Source: a virus. From it: 21,683 bases of DNA. Location of the stretch: positions 1 through 21,683 of the IMG/VR virus record IMGVR_UViG_3300007734_000463, one strand, 5' to 3'. This document shows positions 12,404-20,357 of this stretch, piece by piece. A model generated the notes under the pieces. It saw only the letters and a program-made list of their open reading frames with translations, was not told the DNA's origin and did no database searches. The stretch's first letter is position 1. The number at the start of each line of letters is the position of its first letter. The position numbers and the translations under genes are program-made.

Positions 12404-13735
12404 ATGGCTGGTGGAACATTAACTACTGTTGATAGCATTCTCAAGGAGTATTACCTTGGGCCGGTGCAGGAGCAGTTGAATAATGAGGTGCTTCTTCTGT
12501 CGCGTATTGAAGCGCGTTCGGAGGATCTTGTTGGTAAGGCGGCGTTTGTGCCGCTGCATACTGGGCGTTCGTCTGGTATTGGTGCTGTTGCGGAATCTGC
12601 GGCGTTGCCTGCGGCTGGTAATCAGTCGTATGCTCGTGCTGAGTACGACCTGAAGTACTTGTATGGTCGAATTCAGGTTACGGGTCCGTCGATGGCTAAG
12701 ACTAAGAGTGATGCTGGTTCGTTCTTGCAGGTTCTTAAGGGCGAGTTGGACGGCGTTCGTGCCGACTTGACGAAGGATCTTGCTCGTCAGGTGTATGGTA
12801 CGGGTGATGGTGTTATTGGTACTGGTGTGCCTGACGCTACGACTGCTACGACGCATACGATTACTCTTGATGACTGGGAGCCTTTGAAGAAGGGTCAGTT
12901 ATACGTTGGTCAGGCAATTAACTTGTTTGTTGCTAGTACTGGTGTTGCTGCTGCTCAGACTGACTTTGTTATTTCGGCTGTGTCGCTTGTGGCTGCTGCT
13001 ACTTCGACGATTACGGTCACTAGTACGAGTGTTGCTCTTACTGCTGTATCGTTTGCGATTACTCGTAATGGTACGGTAACTGAGGGTAAGAATCGTTTCA
13101 ATAAGAATAGTCGTTCTAATGAGATTGACGGGCTTCGTCGTGTCGTTAACTCGTTTACGCCTACGAGCGCTTCGGCTGCTGATGGTACGCTTGGTACTAC
13201 GGCTAAGTCGGGTTCGCTTGGTAAGATTGACGCTTATACGTCAACGTATTGGGACAATGGTCGTCTGTTCGGTGCTACACCGGGTACGGCTGAGGCTCTT
13301 ACGATCATGCGTGTTCAGCAGGGTATTAATACTGCTCGACAACAGGGTGCTATGCCTACTGCGATTATTACGTCGCTTGGTGTGCAGCGCGAGTTCTATC
13401 GTCTGCTTCAGGCTAATCAGCAGTTCGTTGCTCCGGGTACTACGGATTATGCGTCGGGCTTTAGTACGCTGACGTATAATGGTATGCCGGTTATTGCTGA
13501 TCTGGATGCACCGTATGGTAAGATGTACATTCTGGACGAGTCTACTATTAAGGTATTCTCGGATCAGGATTGGCACTTCCTTGATGGTGATGGTCAGACG
13601 CTTCGTCAGGTTGCTGGCTATGATGCATATGAAGCAGTCATGGTTCGTTACATGAATGTTGGTGCTACTAATCGTAGCAAGAACGTGGTCATTAACGATA
13701 TTAATGTTAATGGTGCTGCTGACGCTGGTATCTAA
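12404..13735 (+). CDS. Major capsid protein (HK97 fold)
   Basis: 443 aa. The ATG at 12404 is preceded by AAGGAG with a ten-base spacer; a GTG at 12395 would be too close to it. N-terminal region MAGGTLTTVDSILKEYYLGP, then LLLSRIEARSEDLVGKAAFV, AEYDLKYLYGRIQVTGP and a long helix region (LQVLKGELDGVRADLTKDLA) follow the N-arm, E-loop and spine helix order of this coat family. The domain around 165-215 is Thr/Ala/Val-rich and may be an inserted surface domain. The C-terminal part has TARQQGAMPTAIITSLGVQR and the beta-hinge YNGMPVIADLDAPYGKMYIL. It is expected to be the most abundant virion protein; a GC-rich hairpin follows the stop. Confidence 0.88.
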   Translation: MAGGTLTTVDSILKEYYLGPVQEQLNNEVLLLSRIEARSEDLVGKAAFVPLHTGRSSGIGAVAESAALPAAGNQSYARAEYDLKYLYGRIQVTGPSMAKTKSDAGSFLQVLKGELDGVRADLTKDLARQVYGTGDGVIGTGVPDATTATTHTITLDDWEPLKKGQLYVGQAINLFVASTGVAAAQTDFVISAVSLVAAATSTITVTSTSVALTAVSFAITRNGTVTEGKNRFNKNSRSNEIDGLRRVVNSFTPTSASAADGTLGTTAKSGSLGKIDAYTSTYWDNGRLFGATPGTAEALTIMRVQQGINTARQQGAMPTAIITSLGVQREFYRLLQANQQFVAPGTTDYASGFSTLTYNGMPVIADLDAPYGKMYILDESTIKVFSDQDWHFLDGDGQTLRQVAGYDAYEAVMVRYMNVGATNRSKNVVINDINVNGAADAGI

Positions 13736-13744
13736 TGTGTTGTT

Positions 13745-13771
13745 TGGGAGAGGGGCTTTGCCCCTCTCCCA
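13745..13771 (+). terminator. GC-rich hairpin after the capsid gene
   Basis: A perfect stem GGGAGAGGGGC / GCCCCTCTCCC (11 bp, plus a closing T-A) with a TTT triloop, ten bases after the capsid stop. ATTCTTATATT follows rather than a clean T run, so it may be a weak terminator or a 3'-end stabiliser that keeps capsid mRNA in excess over downstream genes. Strongest GC hairpin in the rightward arm. Confidence 0.65.
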
Positions 13772-13793
13772 TTCTTATATTGAAAGGATTGTT

Positions 13794-13913
13794 ATGCCTA
13801 AAGATTTAGAGAAGATTCGTAAGGATATTATGAAGGCTAATCCTAATATGAAGGAGTCTTTGGCTTATGCTCTTGCTACTAATATTTTGAAGAAGCGTAA
13901 GGCTAAGCGATGA
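13794..13913 (+). CDS. Small basic hypothetical protein, 39 aa
   Basis: ATG at 13794 after GAAAGGA with a good spacer. The product begins MPKDLEKIRKDIMKANPNMK and ends in a Lys/Arg stretch; mostly helical and very basic. The segment ANPNMKESLAYALATNILKK looks like a short DNA- or protein-binding helix pair. First gene after the capsid hairpin; its TGA overlaps the next ATG (ATGA). No family recognised. Confidence 0.7.
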   Translation: MPKDLEKIRKDIMKANPNMKESLAYALATNILKKRKAKR

Positions 13914-13972
13914 GTACTACTGCGTATAATCGTTATGCTATGGGTCGTTGGAAGCGTAGGCGGGGATTATGA
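13910..13972 (+). CDS. Micro-gene, 20-aa Arg-rich peptide
   Basis: An ATG overlapping the upstream TGA opens a 20-codon frame (MSTTAYNRYAMGRWKRRRGL) whose TGA overlaps the next ATG. The exact ATGA fit on both sides suggests a translated coupling element or a true micro-protein; AAGGCTAAG upstream is a weak ribosome site. Composition is aromatic then strongly basic. It is short enough to be chance. Confidence 0.4.
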   Translation: MSTTAYNRYAMGRWKRRRGL

Positions 13973-14226
13973 GTCAAGCATGGACTCGTAAAGAGGGTAA
14001 GAATCCTAGTGGTGGTTTGAATGCTAAGGGACGCGCCTCTTATACTAAGGGTACTTTGAAGCCGCCTGTGTCTGCTAAACAGGCTAAGAAGAGTCCTACT
14101 GCTGCTGGTAGGCGTAAAAGTTTTTGTGCTCGGATGAAAGGCATGAAGTCTAAGTTGACTAGCGCTAAGACTGCTAATGATCCGAATAGTCGTATTAATA
14201 AGAGTTTAAGGAAGTGGGATTGTTAA
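13969..14226 (+). CDS. DUF6321-like conserved phage protein, 85 aa
   Basis: The product begins MSQAWTRKEGKNPSGGLNAK and contains GRASY, LKPPV, RRKSFCARMKGMKSKL and the end LRKWDC. This pattern (AWTRKEGKNPSGGLNxKGRxSY, then RRKSFCARM and a C-terminal KW) is that of DUF6321, known from many aquatic phages. It is small and very basic, and its function is unknown; the position among head genes suggests a virion or DNA-associated role (inference). Slightly shorter than most relatives I know of. The ATG overlaps the micro-gene stop. Confidence 0.75.
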   Translation: MSQAWTRKEGKNPSGGLNAKGRASYTKGTLKPPVSAKQAKKSPTAAGRRKSFCARMKGMKSKLTSAKTANDPNSRINKSLRKWDC

Positions 14227-14227
14227 G

Positions 14228-14656
14228 GTGAAGATTTATATTCCTGGTCGTGGTAGTGTTGATTCTGGTGTGTATAAGGTTGATGCTGCTGTGCGTAAGT
14301 ATAATGAGCGTCTTAGTTTTAAGTTGAATGAGGATACGCAGGAGTATTGTATTTATATGCGTATGCCGCGTCCTGAGCCTGATCTTCCTATTCTTGGGTT
14401 TGGTCGTGAGGTTCCTCATCCTGATGCTGCTTGTAAGAAGTTGTGGGAGTCTGATACTATGATTCATGGTGATAAGATTCTTAATGATATTCTTAAGTCT
14501 CAGGAAGAGTTTAAGAAGATGCTTAATTATAATGCGGATCAGGCTAGTGGTGATTCTGCTGAGCGTGTTGAAAAGTTTTTGCGTGGTAAGGGGCATAGTC
14601 CTGTTGTTAAAGTATTTCCTAATGATAAGAAGGGGGTGGTTGCTAGTGACGATTGA
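14228..14656 (+). CDS. Hypothetical protein, 142 aa
   Basis: GTG start at 14228, one base after the previous stop. The product begins MKIYIPGRGSVDSGVYKVDA; residues 10-75 are mixed, with a Pro-rich stretch (MRMPRPEPDLPILGFGREVP), and 75-125 helical with charged residues (KILNDILKSQEEFKKML). Such phage genes between capsid and adaptor often encode small head-completion or chaperone proteins, but no motif proves it. The stop overlaps the adaptor start by 11 bases. Confidence 0.65.
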   Translation: MKIYIPGRGSVDSGVYKVDAAVRKYNERLSFKLNEDTQEYCIYMRMPRPEPDLPILGFGREVPHPDAACKKLWESDTMIHGDKILNDILKSQEEFKKMLNYNADQASGDSAERVEKFLRGKGHSPVVKVFPNDKKGVVASDD

Positions 14657-15275
14657 TCAGATGTTTGCTGAGATGGATTTGTATGGGTTTGAAGATTTTG
14701 ATGATGATGCTAAACTTATTCTTATTAATGAGGCTTATTTTGATATTGTGACTCGTGAGGCTTGGCCTTTTATGGAAGGGCTTGCTAGTATTGTCCAGCC
14801 GTCTAATGATGATACACTTAATGTTCCTTCTGATTTTCAGGCTGTGTTGAGTCTTATTGATTCGCAGAATAATATTGTATTAGAGCCTGAGCGTAATGAT
14901 GTAATTGAGAAGAATATTCGTCTTAATTCTGATAGTGGTTCTCCTAATAAGTATTATTTTGTTGGGGAGACTCTTTATTTGTATCCTTCTGATAATACTG
15001 GTACGACGTATCGGTTGTATTATATTAAGGCTCCTTCTACGTTGACGGTTGATAGTGTTGTTGCGGATATTCTTATTCCTGTGCGGCATCATAGTATTAT
15101 TGTGTATGGTGCGCTTGTTAAGGCGTTTCTTGTTAATGATGATCCTCAGGCTGCTGTGTTTCAGAATATGTTTGAGTCGCGTTATATGCAGATGCGTAAT
15201 GATGTTTGGATGCGTCAGTATGATCGTCCTGAGCGTATTCATGTTATTACTGATTCGCATGATTGGGCGTACTAG
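14646..15275 (+). CDS. Head-tail adaptor protein (tail tubular A / gp4-like), 209 aa
   Basis: GTG at 14646 preceded by AAGGGGG at nine bases; it overlaps the 142-aa gene. The product begins MTIDQMFAEMDLYGFEDFDD, then LILINEAYFDIVTREAWPFM, LNVPSDFQAVLSLID, YYFVGETLYLYPSDN, YRLYYIKAPSTL and a helical C-terminal half with VYGALVKAF. This alternation (DIxxREAWPF, then VPxDFxxVxSLxD, then LxLxPxxxxxTYRLxYIK) is typical of phage adaptor proteins linking portal and tail hub in short-tailed phages. It would form a 12-fold ring under the portal. The hub gene follows at once. Confidence 0.75.
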   Translation: MTIDQMFAEMDLYGFEDFDDDAKLILINEAYFDIVTREAWPFMEGLASIVQPSNDDTLNVPSDFQAVLSLIDSQNNIVLEPERNDVIEKNIRLNSDSGSPNKYYFVGETLYLYPSDNTGTTYRLYYIKAPSTLTVDSVVADILIPVRHHSIIVYGALVKAFLVNDDPQAAVFQNMFESRYMQMRNDVWMRQYDRPERIHVITDSHDWAY

Positions 15276-15277
15276 TT

Positions 15278-17968
15278 ATGGCGTTGACGTATGTTAATCA
15301 GGTTGGTGCTCCAGAGGGTCTGAATCAGGCTATGCCTGCGACTACGTTGCCGGATACTTATGTGCGTTGGGCGCAGGATGTGTTGTTTGATCGTGTTGGT
15401 ACTATGCGTCGTCGTGGTCCGTTTGGTTTAGTTAATCTTACTACTAGTGATGGTAGTGAAGCAAGTCAGCCTACGCCTCTTACGAGTACTACTAGTGAGA
15501 AGACGCTTGGTTTGGTGGCTACTAAGAATCCGCTTGGCGAGCAGGTTATGGCTTTGTTTGTGCATAATAATGCTGCTGATACTGTTGATCCTTCTAGTCG
15601 TGCTACTATTGCTGATGCTATTAAAGTCTATGCGTATGATTCTTCTTATCGTACTAAGAGTACTGGTACTATTAGAACGTTTGCTACGACTGATACTGAT
15701 TTTACTTGTGATTCTACTGCTATTTTTTATTCTACTCCTGCTCTTGGTGGTGGTGCTTGGATTAGTGTGTTAGATAATTATACTCCTGCTTCTTCTTCTA
15801 ATTCTCAGACGCTTGTGTATTGGCGCGGTGGTGTTGGTAAGGAGGCTACTGCTGGTATTACTTGTACTATTGGTGTTACTGGTAGTGGTGATCCTTCTAC
15901 TTATACTGATCAGATTACTAGTAGTGCTTTGTTTGGTAATATTACTAGTGGTATGTTTGCTTTTGATGTTGTTGGTGGAGAAGATTATTATCTTGGCGTA
16001 GTAAAAAGCGTAGATTCTACTAGTGCTATTACGTTGGAGAAGAAAGCCCTTCGTACGGCTCTTGCTGCTACTAGTGACGCTGATGCTAATACTACTAATC
16101 GTACTATTAGGTTTACTAATACTCGTCCGTATATTCATAATCATGGGCGCGGCTTATTAACTTGTGCAATTCCTGCTGCTAGTGGCACTTTTACAAGCGG
16201 TAATGAAGGCGGTAGTGGCGAAGGACATTGGAAAAGTGCAGGACTAGGCGTTAACTGGGCTTTATATAAAAATAGTGATCATACTTGGGTTGGTAATATT
16301 GCTACAGTTACTAATAATGCTAGTGGTACATTAAGTAGCACACACTTTAATAGTGCTCTTACCGCGTTTGCTAATGAAGAGTATGTTGCTTATCCTGTTT
16401 CTTATACGATGAATGCTAATGCTCAGGCTAGTGTTGCTCAGCGTTCTACAGAAAAGTTTGGTGGCATATTTGCTACAACTTATCAAGGCTACCAATGGTA
16501 CGCTAATTGTGGTGTAGGCAATAAGGGCAATCGTATTGTTTTTAGTGCTGCTAGTAATGCTGAAAGCGTTGACTTGTCTAAGGATGCGGCTGATAGTATT
16601 GAACTTCCCGGCACTAAAGAAATTCGAGGTATTGCTGCTAGTAGTGCTGGACTCTTAGTGTTTACTCCAGATAAGACTTTTATTATTCGTGGTAATGAGC
16701 GTAACAATTTTTCTTTGGAAGAATTATATCCTGAAGGTTGCTTGTGTGCTAGTAGTATTGTTGAGTATGGTGGTGGTGTCTTCTGGGTTGGTAAGAGTGG
16801 CTTTCTTCTTTATGATGGTGGTAGCACTCGCTTGTTAACGGGTAATAATCTTGGTGTGTTCTATACGGATAGTATTAAGAATTTTGATCCTGCTGTGGAT
16901 CGTATTTATTCTTTCTTCTATAAGAATTACTTGTTTGTTTACTTTAATGTTTTTCAGACTCCGTTTACTCCTCAGCGTTATGAACCTTTGTATGTTACTG
17001 GTTGGACTACTACGGATGCTATGGCTACGTTGCAATGGTCTGCGTTGGATGATGCGTTTGAGTGGGATGATTTTAGTAATGATAATAAGGTTCCTGTGTA
17101 TTGGGATTCTCAGAAGATGTATGAGACTATTGGTGCTGAAAGCCAAGGTATTGAGGCTTTGTTTGACGATGCTGTGTTTGGTTTAGACGAAACAGGCTTG
17201 TACAAGTTTGGTCCACTAAACTCTACTGATGGTATGCTTTTTGCTTTGTATCTTCCTACTGGTAGTGTCACTACGCTTAGTAATATGAATTTTCAGGGTG
17301 CTGCTATTATTGAGACGGCGAATGGTACTAATTGTTTCCTTGGTGTTACGGCTGACATTAGTGATGCTATTCGTGCTAGGATTATTGATCTTGATCCTGT
17401 TATTGATACGAACACGACTGGCAGTGATCCAATCCTAATTTATAATGCGATTAAAACAGAAGCCCTTTATCGTAAGGGTCCAGATTTTTATATTCAAACT
17501 AAAGCGTATACTGTGGGTGATCCAGTATTGAAGAAGTGGTTTCAGCGTTTAATGTTTAATATGAAACTGAATAGTGGTGCTGTGCGTTTTGATATTATTA
17601 ATGATGAGGATAATGATGATATTAATATTACGTTGAAGGCGCATCGTAATTATGAGGTCTTTACTCCACAAGGATACGATTGGGCGTATGCGGAGAATAT
17701 TATTTTTCCTAAGTATGAAGCGTCTAATACTACTAATTGGAGTGATGTGTCTGATCAGAATCAGTCTTGGGTAGACTTGTTTGATCCTGCGTTTGAACGA
17801 TATAAGAAGCGGTTTAGTTGGCGTAGTAATAGTGCTGGTATTAGGTTGTATCAGTTGAATGATTATGAGGCTCCTAGTACTCCTGATGGTACACTTAGTT
17901 TGCCTACTACTGTTGAGGTTTCTTCTTGGAATGTTGGGTTTAAGCCTATGCGTGAGGGGCGACAATAA
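15278..17968 (+). CDS. Large tail hub/nozzle-like structural protein, 896 aa
   Basis: ATG at 15278 (longer frame to 15263 lacks a ribosome site). N-terminus MALTYVNQVGAPEGLNQAMP has the 'GLN...P..F..G...RR G' style of tail-nozzle proteins (YVRWAQDVLFDRVGTMRRRG). Near 420-530 are EIRGIAASSAGLLVFTPDKT, FIIRGNE, SIVEYGGGVFWVGKSG and FLLYDGG, the beta-propeller-like motif seen in P22 gp10/T7 gp12-type nozzle proteins. The C-terminal 300 residues look mixed beta. Length is larger than most nozzles, so an additional fibre-attachment or enzyme-like insertion is possible. It would form the hexameric tail tube end. The stop overlaps the next gene by one base (TAATG). Confidence 0.75.
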   Translation: MALTYVNQVGAPEGLNQAMPATTLPDTYVRWAQDVLFDRVGTMRRRGPFGLVNLTTSDGSEASQPTPLTSTTSEKTLGLVATKNPLGEQVMALFVHNNAADTVDPSSRATIADAIKVYAYDSSYRTKSTGTIRTFATTDTDFTCDSTAIFYSTPALGGGAWISVLDNYTPASSSNSQTLVYWRGGVGKEATAGITCTIGVTGSGDPSTYTDQITSSALFGNITSGMFAFDVVGGEDYYLGVVKSVDSTSAITLEKKALRTALAATSDADANTTNRTIRFTNTRPYIHNHGRGLLTCAIPAASGTFTSGNEGGSGEGHWKSAGLGVNWALYKNSDHTWVGNIATVTNNASGTLSSTHFNSALTAFANEEYVAYPVSYTMNANAQASVAQRSTEKFGGIFATTYQGYQWYANCGVGNKGNRIVFSAASNAESVDLSKDAADSIELPGTKEIRGIAASSAGLLVFTPDKTFIIRGNERNNFSLEELYPEGCLCASSIVEYGGGVFWVGKSGFLLYDGGSTRLLTGNNLGVFYTDSIKNFDPAVDRIYSFFYKNYLFVYFNVFQTPFTPQRYEPLYVTGWTTTDAMATLQWSALDDAFEWDDFSNDNKVPVYWDSQKMYETIGAESQGIEALFDDAVFGLDETGLYKFGPLNSTDGMLFALYLPTGSVTTLSNMNFQGAAIIETANGTNCFLGVTADISDAIRARIIDLDPVIDTNTTGSDPILIYNAIKTEALYRKGPDFYIQTKAYTVGDPVLKKWFQRLMFNMKLNSGAVRFDIINDEDNDDINITLKAHRNYEVFTPQGYDWAYAENIIFPKYEASNTTNWSDVSDQNQSWVDLFDPAFERYKKRFSWRSNSAGIRLYQLNDYEAPSTPDGTLSLPTTVEVSSWNVGFKPMREGRQ

Positions 17969-18792
17969 TGGCTGAGATGCAGGATTATAATTTTTCTAAT
18001 CCTAGTGATAAGCAAGCGTTTCAACGTTTTATGATTGAGTTGATGCGTAATGAGATTAACTCTTATACTAAGCAGACGCAGAATAATAATCCTAATCCTA
18101 GTGCTTCTTTGGAAGCGGGTTTGTTGCCTAGTGGTATTATTGTTCCTTTTGCTGGTGGTCCGGGTGTTACGCCTAATCCGGGGACTATTCAGGATACACC
18201 TATTGGTTGGTTGTTGTGTGCTGGTGATGCTGTAAGTAGGGGTTCTTATTCGGCTTTGTTTGCTGCTATTGGTACTACTTATGGTGTTGGTGATGGTTCT
18301 ACGACTTTTAATCTTCCTGATTTGCGTGGTCGTGCTGCGTTTGGTAAAGATGATATGGGTGGTACGACGGCTTCTCGTATTACTAGTGCGGTTTCGGGAA
18401 TTACTGGTACTCAACTCGGAGATTCGGCGGATAATCAAGGTGTTACCTTAACTGCCGCACAATCTGGTGTTCCCGCACACACTCACCCTCTTGCTGGAAC
18501 AGGAGCAGGGGCTAATGTGGGCGCGCACACTCATCAGACAGACCTTAACATTCAAGTAAGCACTAACTTAATTGGAACAACCGGCGGTTCAAATTATCGT
18601 GTTGCGCTGCCAAGCGATACAACAGTCACACCAAGAACGTCAGATTATCTTAACAAAACTACTAATGTAATAACTCAGACTGCAACTGGTTCTCTTATTG
18701 GTAATTCGGCAGCCAGTACTGCGGCGGCAGCAACAACAATACATACTAATGTGCCGCCAGCAATTATTTTAAACTACATCATTAAAACGTAA
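17968..18792 (+). CDS. Tail collar/fibre protein with collar domain, 274 aa
   Basis: Residues 1-45 are a helical attachment segment (FQRFMIELMRNEINSYTKQT). Residues 51-130 carry the phage tail-collar domain: GLLPSGIIVPFAGGPG, IGWLLCAGDAVSRGSYSALF, GDGSTTFNLPDLRGRAAFGK. Residues 168-190 have two His-x-His sites, PAHTHP and GAHTHQ, typical metal-binding motifs of trimeric fibre tips. It ends AIILNYIIKT, the usual collar C-terminus. Ala/Thr-rich loops after 180 probably vary between strains. From about 18410 to the end the DNA switches to A/C-rich codons while the N-terminal half has T-ending codons, suggesting the receptor-facing half was exchanged. Confidence 0.85.
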   Translation: MAEMQDYNFSNPSDKQAFQRFMIELMRNEINSYTKQTQNNNPNPSASLEAGLLPSGIIVPFAGGPGVTPNPGTIQDTPIGWLLCAGDAVSRGSYSALFAAIGTTYGVGDGSTTFNLPDLRGRAAFGKDDMGGTTASRITSAVSGITGTQLGDSADNQGVTLTAAQSGVPAHTHPLAGTGAGANVGAHTHQTDLNIQVSTNLIGTTGGSNYRVALPSDTTVTPRTSDYLNKTTNVITQTATGSLIGNSAASTAAAATTIHTNVPPAIILNYIIKT

Positions 18793-18803
18793 AGGAGATT
18801 AAC

Positions 18804-20084
18804 ATGGGTGATACTAATTATTATGATTTACCATATCCTGCTAGTACTGATAAGGTTAGTTTAGGTTATCAAAATATGCAAGACTTGGCTGAGCAGATTG
18901 ATACTATCCTAAATGATGCTAATATTCCTATTGTTGGTGATGGGGCTAATGTGTTGCGTACGGATACTGTGTTTGCTTCTGCTGTTATTGGTACTTATAA
19001 TAATCTGGTTCTTGATCCAACTGTTGCATTGCCTAACGGCATGTTTGCGACTACTCAGACCCAGAATGATGGGTCTACTAAAGTTGCTACTACTAGTTAT
19101 GTTGATACTGCTGCTTTAAACTTTACATTAGGAATTATTCCAGATAATAGTCTTACTAATGTTAAAATTAATAGTGCTGCTGCTATTGCGTACTCTAAAC
19201 TTAATCTTACTACTAGTATTGTTAATGCGGATATTAGTGCTAGTGCAGCAATTGCATATAGTAAACTTAACCTTGCTTCTAGTATTACTAGTGCTGATAT
19301 TGTTGATGATACTATTGTTAATGCAGATATTAATGCTAATGCGTCTATTGTTGATACTAAGTTGGCTACTATTAGTACGGCTTTGAAGGTGTCTAATTCC
19401 GCTACTACTGCGACTAGCGCTAACACGGCTAGTGCTATTGTATCGCGTGATGCCAGCGGAAACTTTACTGCCGGTACCATTACTGCAAACATCACAGGCA
19501 ACGTAAGCGGTTCTTCTGGTAGCACGACCGGCAATGCCGCCACAGTTACAACTAACGCAAATCTTACGGGTGATGTGACTAGTGTCGGTAATACTACAAC
19601 TATTACGGCTTTGCCGGATAGTAAACTTGCTACAATTGCTACGGCACTTAAGGTTTCTAATAGTGCGACTACTGCTACTGACGCTAATACTGCGTCTGCT
19701 ATTGTTGCTCGTGATGCTTCAGGTAACTTTACAGCAGGTCTTATCACCGCAAATAGTGGTGTATCTACATCAAACGCAGTATTGTCGGGGTATTTTCGTC
19801 GTGCCGCTCCAGTTTCTACGGCGGGTGCCGCAACACACACAGTTGCCGCTACAACCTCGTACCTTTATTGTACAGCAGCGTGTACTTTAACTCTGCCAAC
19901 CGCTTTTGCTGGACGAGAACTTATAATTAAAAATACTGCCGCAGGAGCCATTATATCTGCATCATCCAATGTTTATCCTATTGGATCAACGGTTGTTGGT
20001 ACTGCAATTCTGGCTGCTACTGCTGGCAAGTTTGCAACTCTTGTTGGTGATGGTACCAACTGGATTATTATGCAGGCTAACTAA
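18804..20084 (+). CDS. Repeat-containing tail fibre protein, 426 aa
   Basis: AAAGGAG six bases before the ATG. N-terminus MGDTNYYDLPYPASTDKVSL with NMQDLAEQIDTI is a common tail-fibre start; TQTQNDGSTKVATTSYVD (85-102) is the fibre attachment motif of many phages. Then come Ala/Ser/Thr/Ile repeats, including AAIAYSKLN twice (126-134, 148-156) and a 44-residue unit (186-229 and 274-317). The C-terminal 85 residues (LYCTAACTLTLPTAFAGREL, then LVGDGTNWIIMQAN) form the usual knob domain. Trimeric beta-fibre expected; binds the host surface. The repeats differ in codons more than in amino acids. Confidence 0.82.
   Translation: MGDTNYYDLPYPASTDKVSLGYQNMQDLAEQIDTILNDANIPIVGDGANVLRTDTVFASAVIGTYNNLVLDPTVALPNGMFATTQTQNDGSTKVATTSYVDTAALNFTLGIIPDNSLTNVKINSAAAIAYSKLNLTTSIVNADISASAAIAYSKLNLASSITSADIVDDTIVNADINANASIVDTKLATISTALKVSNSATTATSANTASAIVSRDASGNFTAGTITANITGNVSGSSGSTTGNAATVTTNANLTGDVTSVGNTTTITALPDSKLATIATALKVSNSATTATDANTASAIVARDASGNFTAGLITANSGVSTSNAVLSGYFRRAAPVSTAGAATHTVAATTSYLYCTAACTLTLPTAFAGRELIIKNTAAGAIISASSNVYPIGSTVVGTAILAATAGKFATLVGDGTNWIIMQAN
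19359..19754 (+). repeat. Protein-level repeat with different codons (two 44-codon units)
   Basis: Units at 19359-19490 and 19623-19754 agree at 40 of 44 residues, yet 22 of those 40 identical residues use different codons. Shorter unit AAIAYSKLN (19179-19205, 19245-19271) has six of nine codons different. Confidence 0.8.
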
Positions 20085-20095
20085 GGAGGCAATAA

Positions 20096-20356
20096 ATGTC
20101 TAACGCAACAGGAACAGTAACAACAAATTATGCTTTTAAAACTCTTGACGATGGAGACATTGCAGGTAATGATGGTATCAACGAAGTAATTACTAGCATT
20201 GATACTAATCTTGCTAATGATACGTTTGTTGCTGATATGGTTATGCTTTATTTTGGGGCTACTGCTCCTACTGGTTGGACTAATATTAATTCTACTATTG
20301 TAGGGTTGCAGGCTACGCTTAGTTTGACTGGTTATATTTGGATTAAGAAGTCTTAG
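20096..20356 (+). CDS. Small tail/fibre-associated protein, 86 aa
   Basis: AAGGAGG followed by seven bases then ATG. The product begins MSNATGTVTTNYAFKTLDDG and ends MLYFGATAPTGWTNINSTIV then GLQATLSLTGYIWIKKS, in the style of the tip of collar/fibre proteins (APTGWT). Without a larger domain it may be a fibre accessory or a truncated collar relative. It lies directly between the fibre and the Ala/Gly-rich proteins. Confidence 0.6.
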   Translation: MSNATGTVTTNYAFKTLDDGDIAGNDGINEVITSIDTNLANDTFVADMVMLYFGATAPTGWTNINSTIVGLQATLSLTGYIWIKKS

Positions 20357-20357
20357 A

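Noticed and set aside
19097-19840. 247-aa Ala/Val-rich minus-strand frame
   Set aside because: Antisense of the tail-fibre repeats; long open antisense frames arise from T-ending Ala/Thr/Ser codons. No ribosome site and opposite to the late operon.
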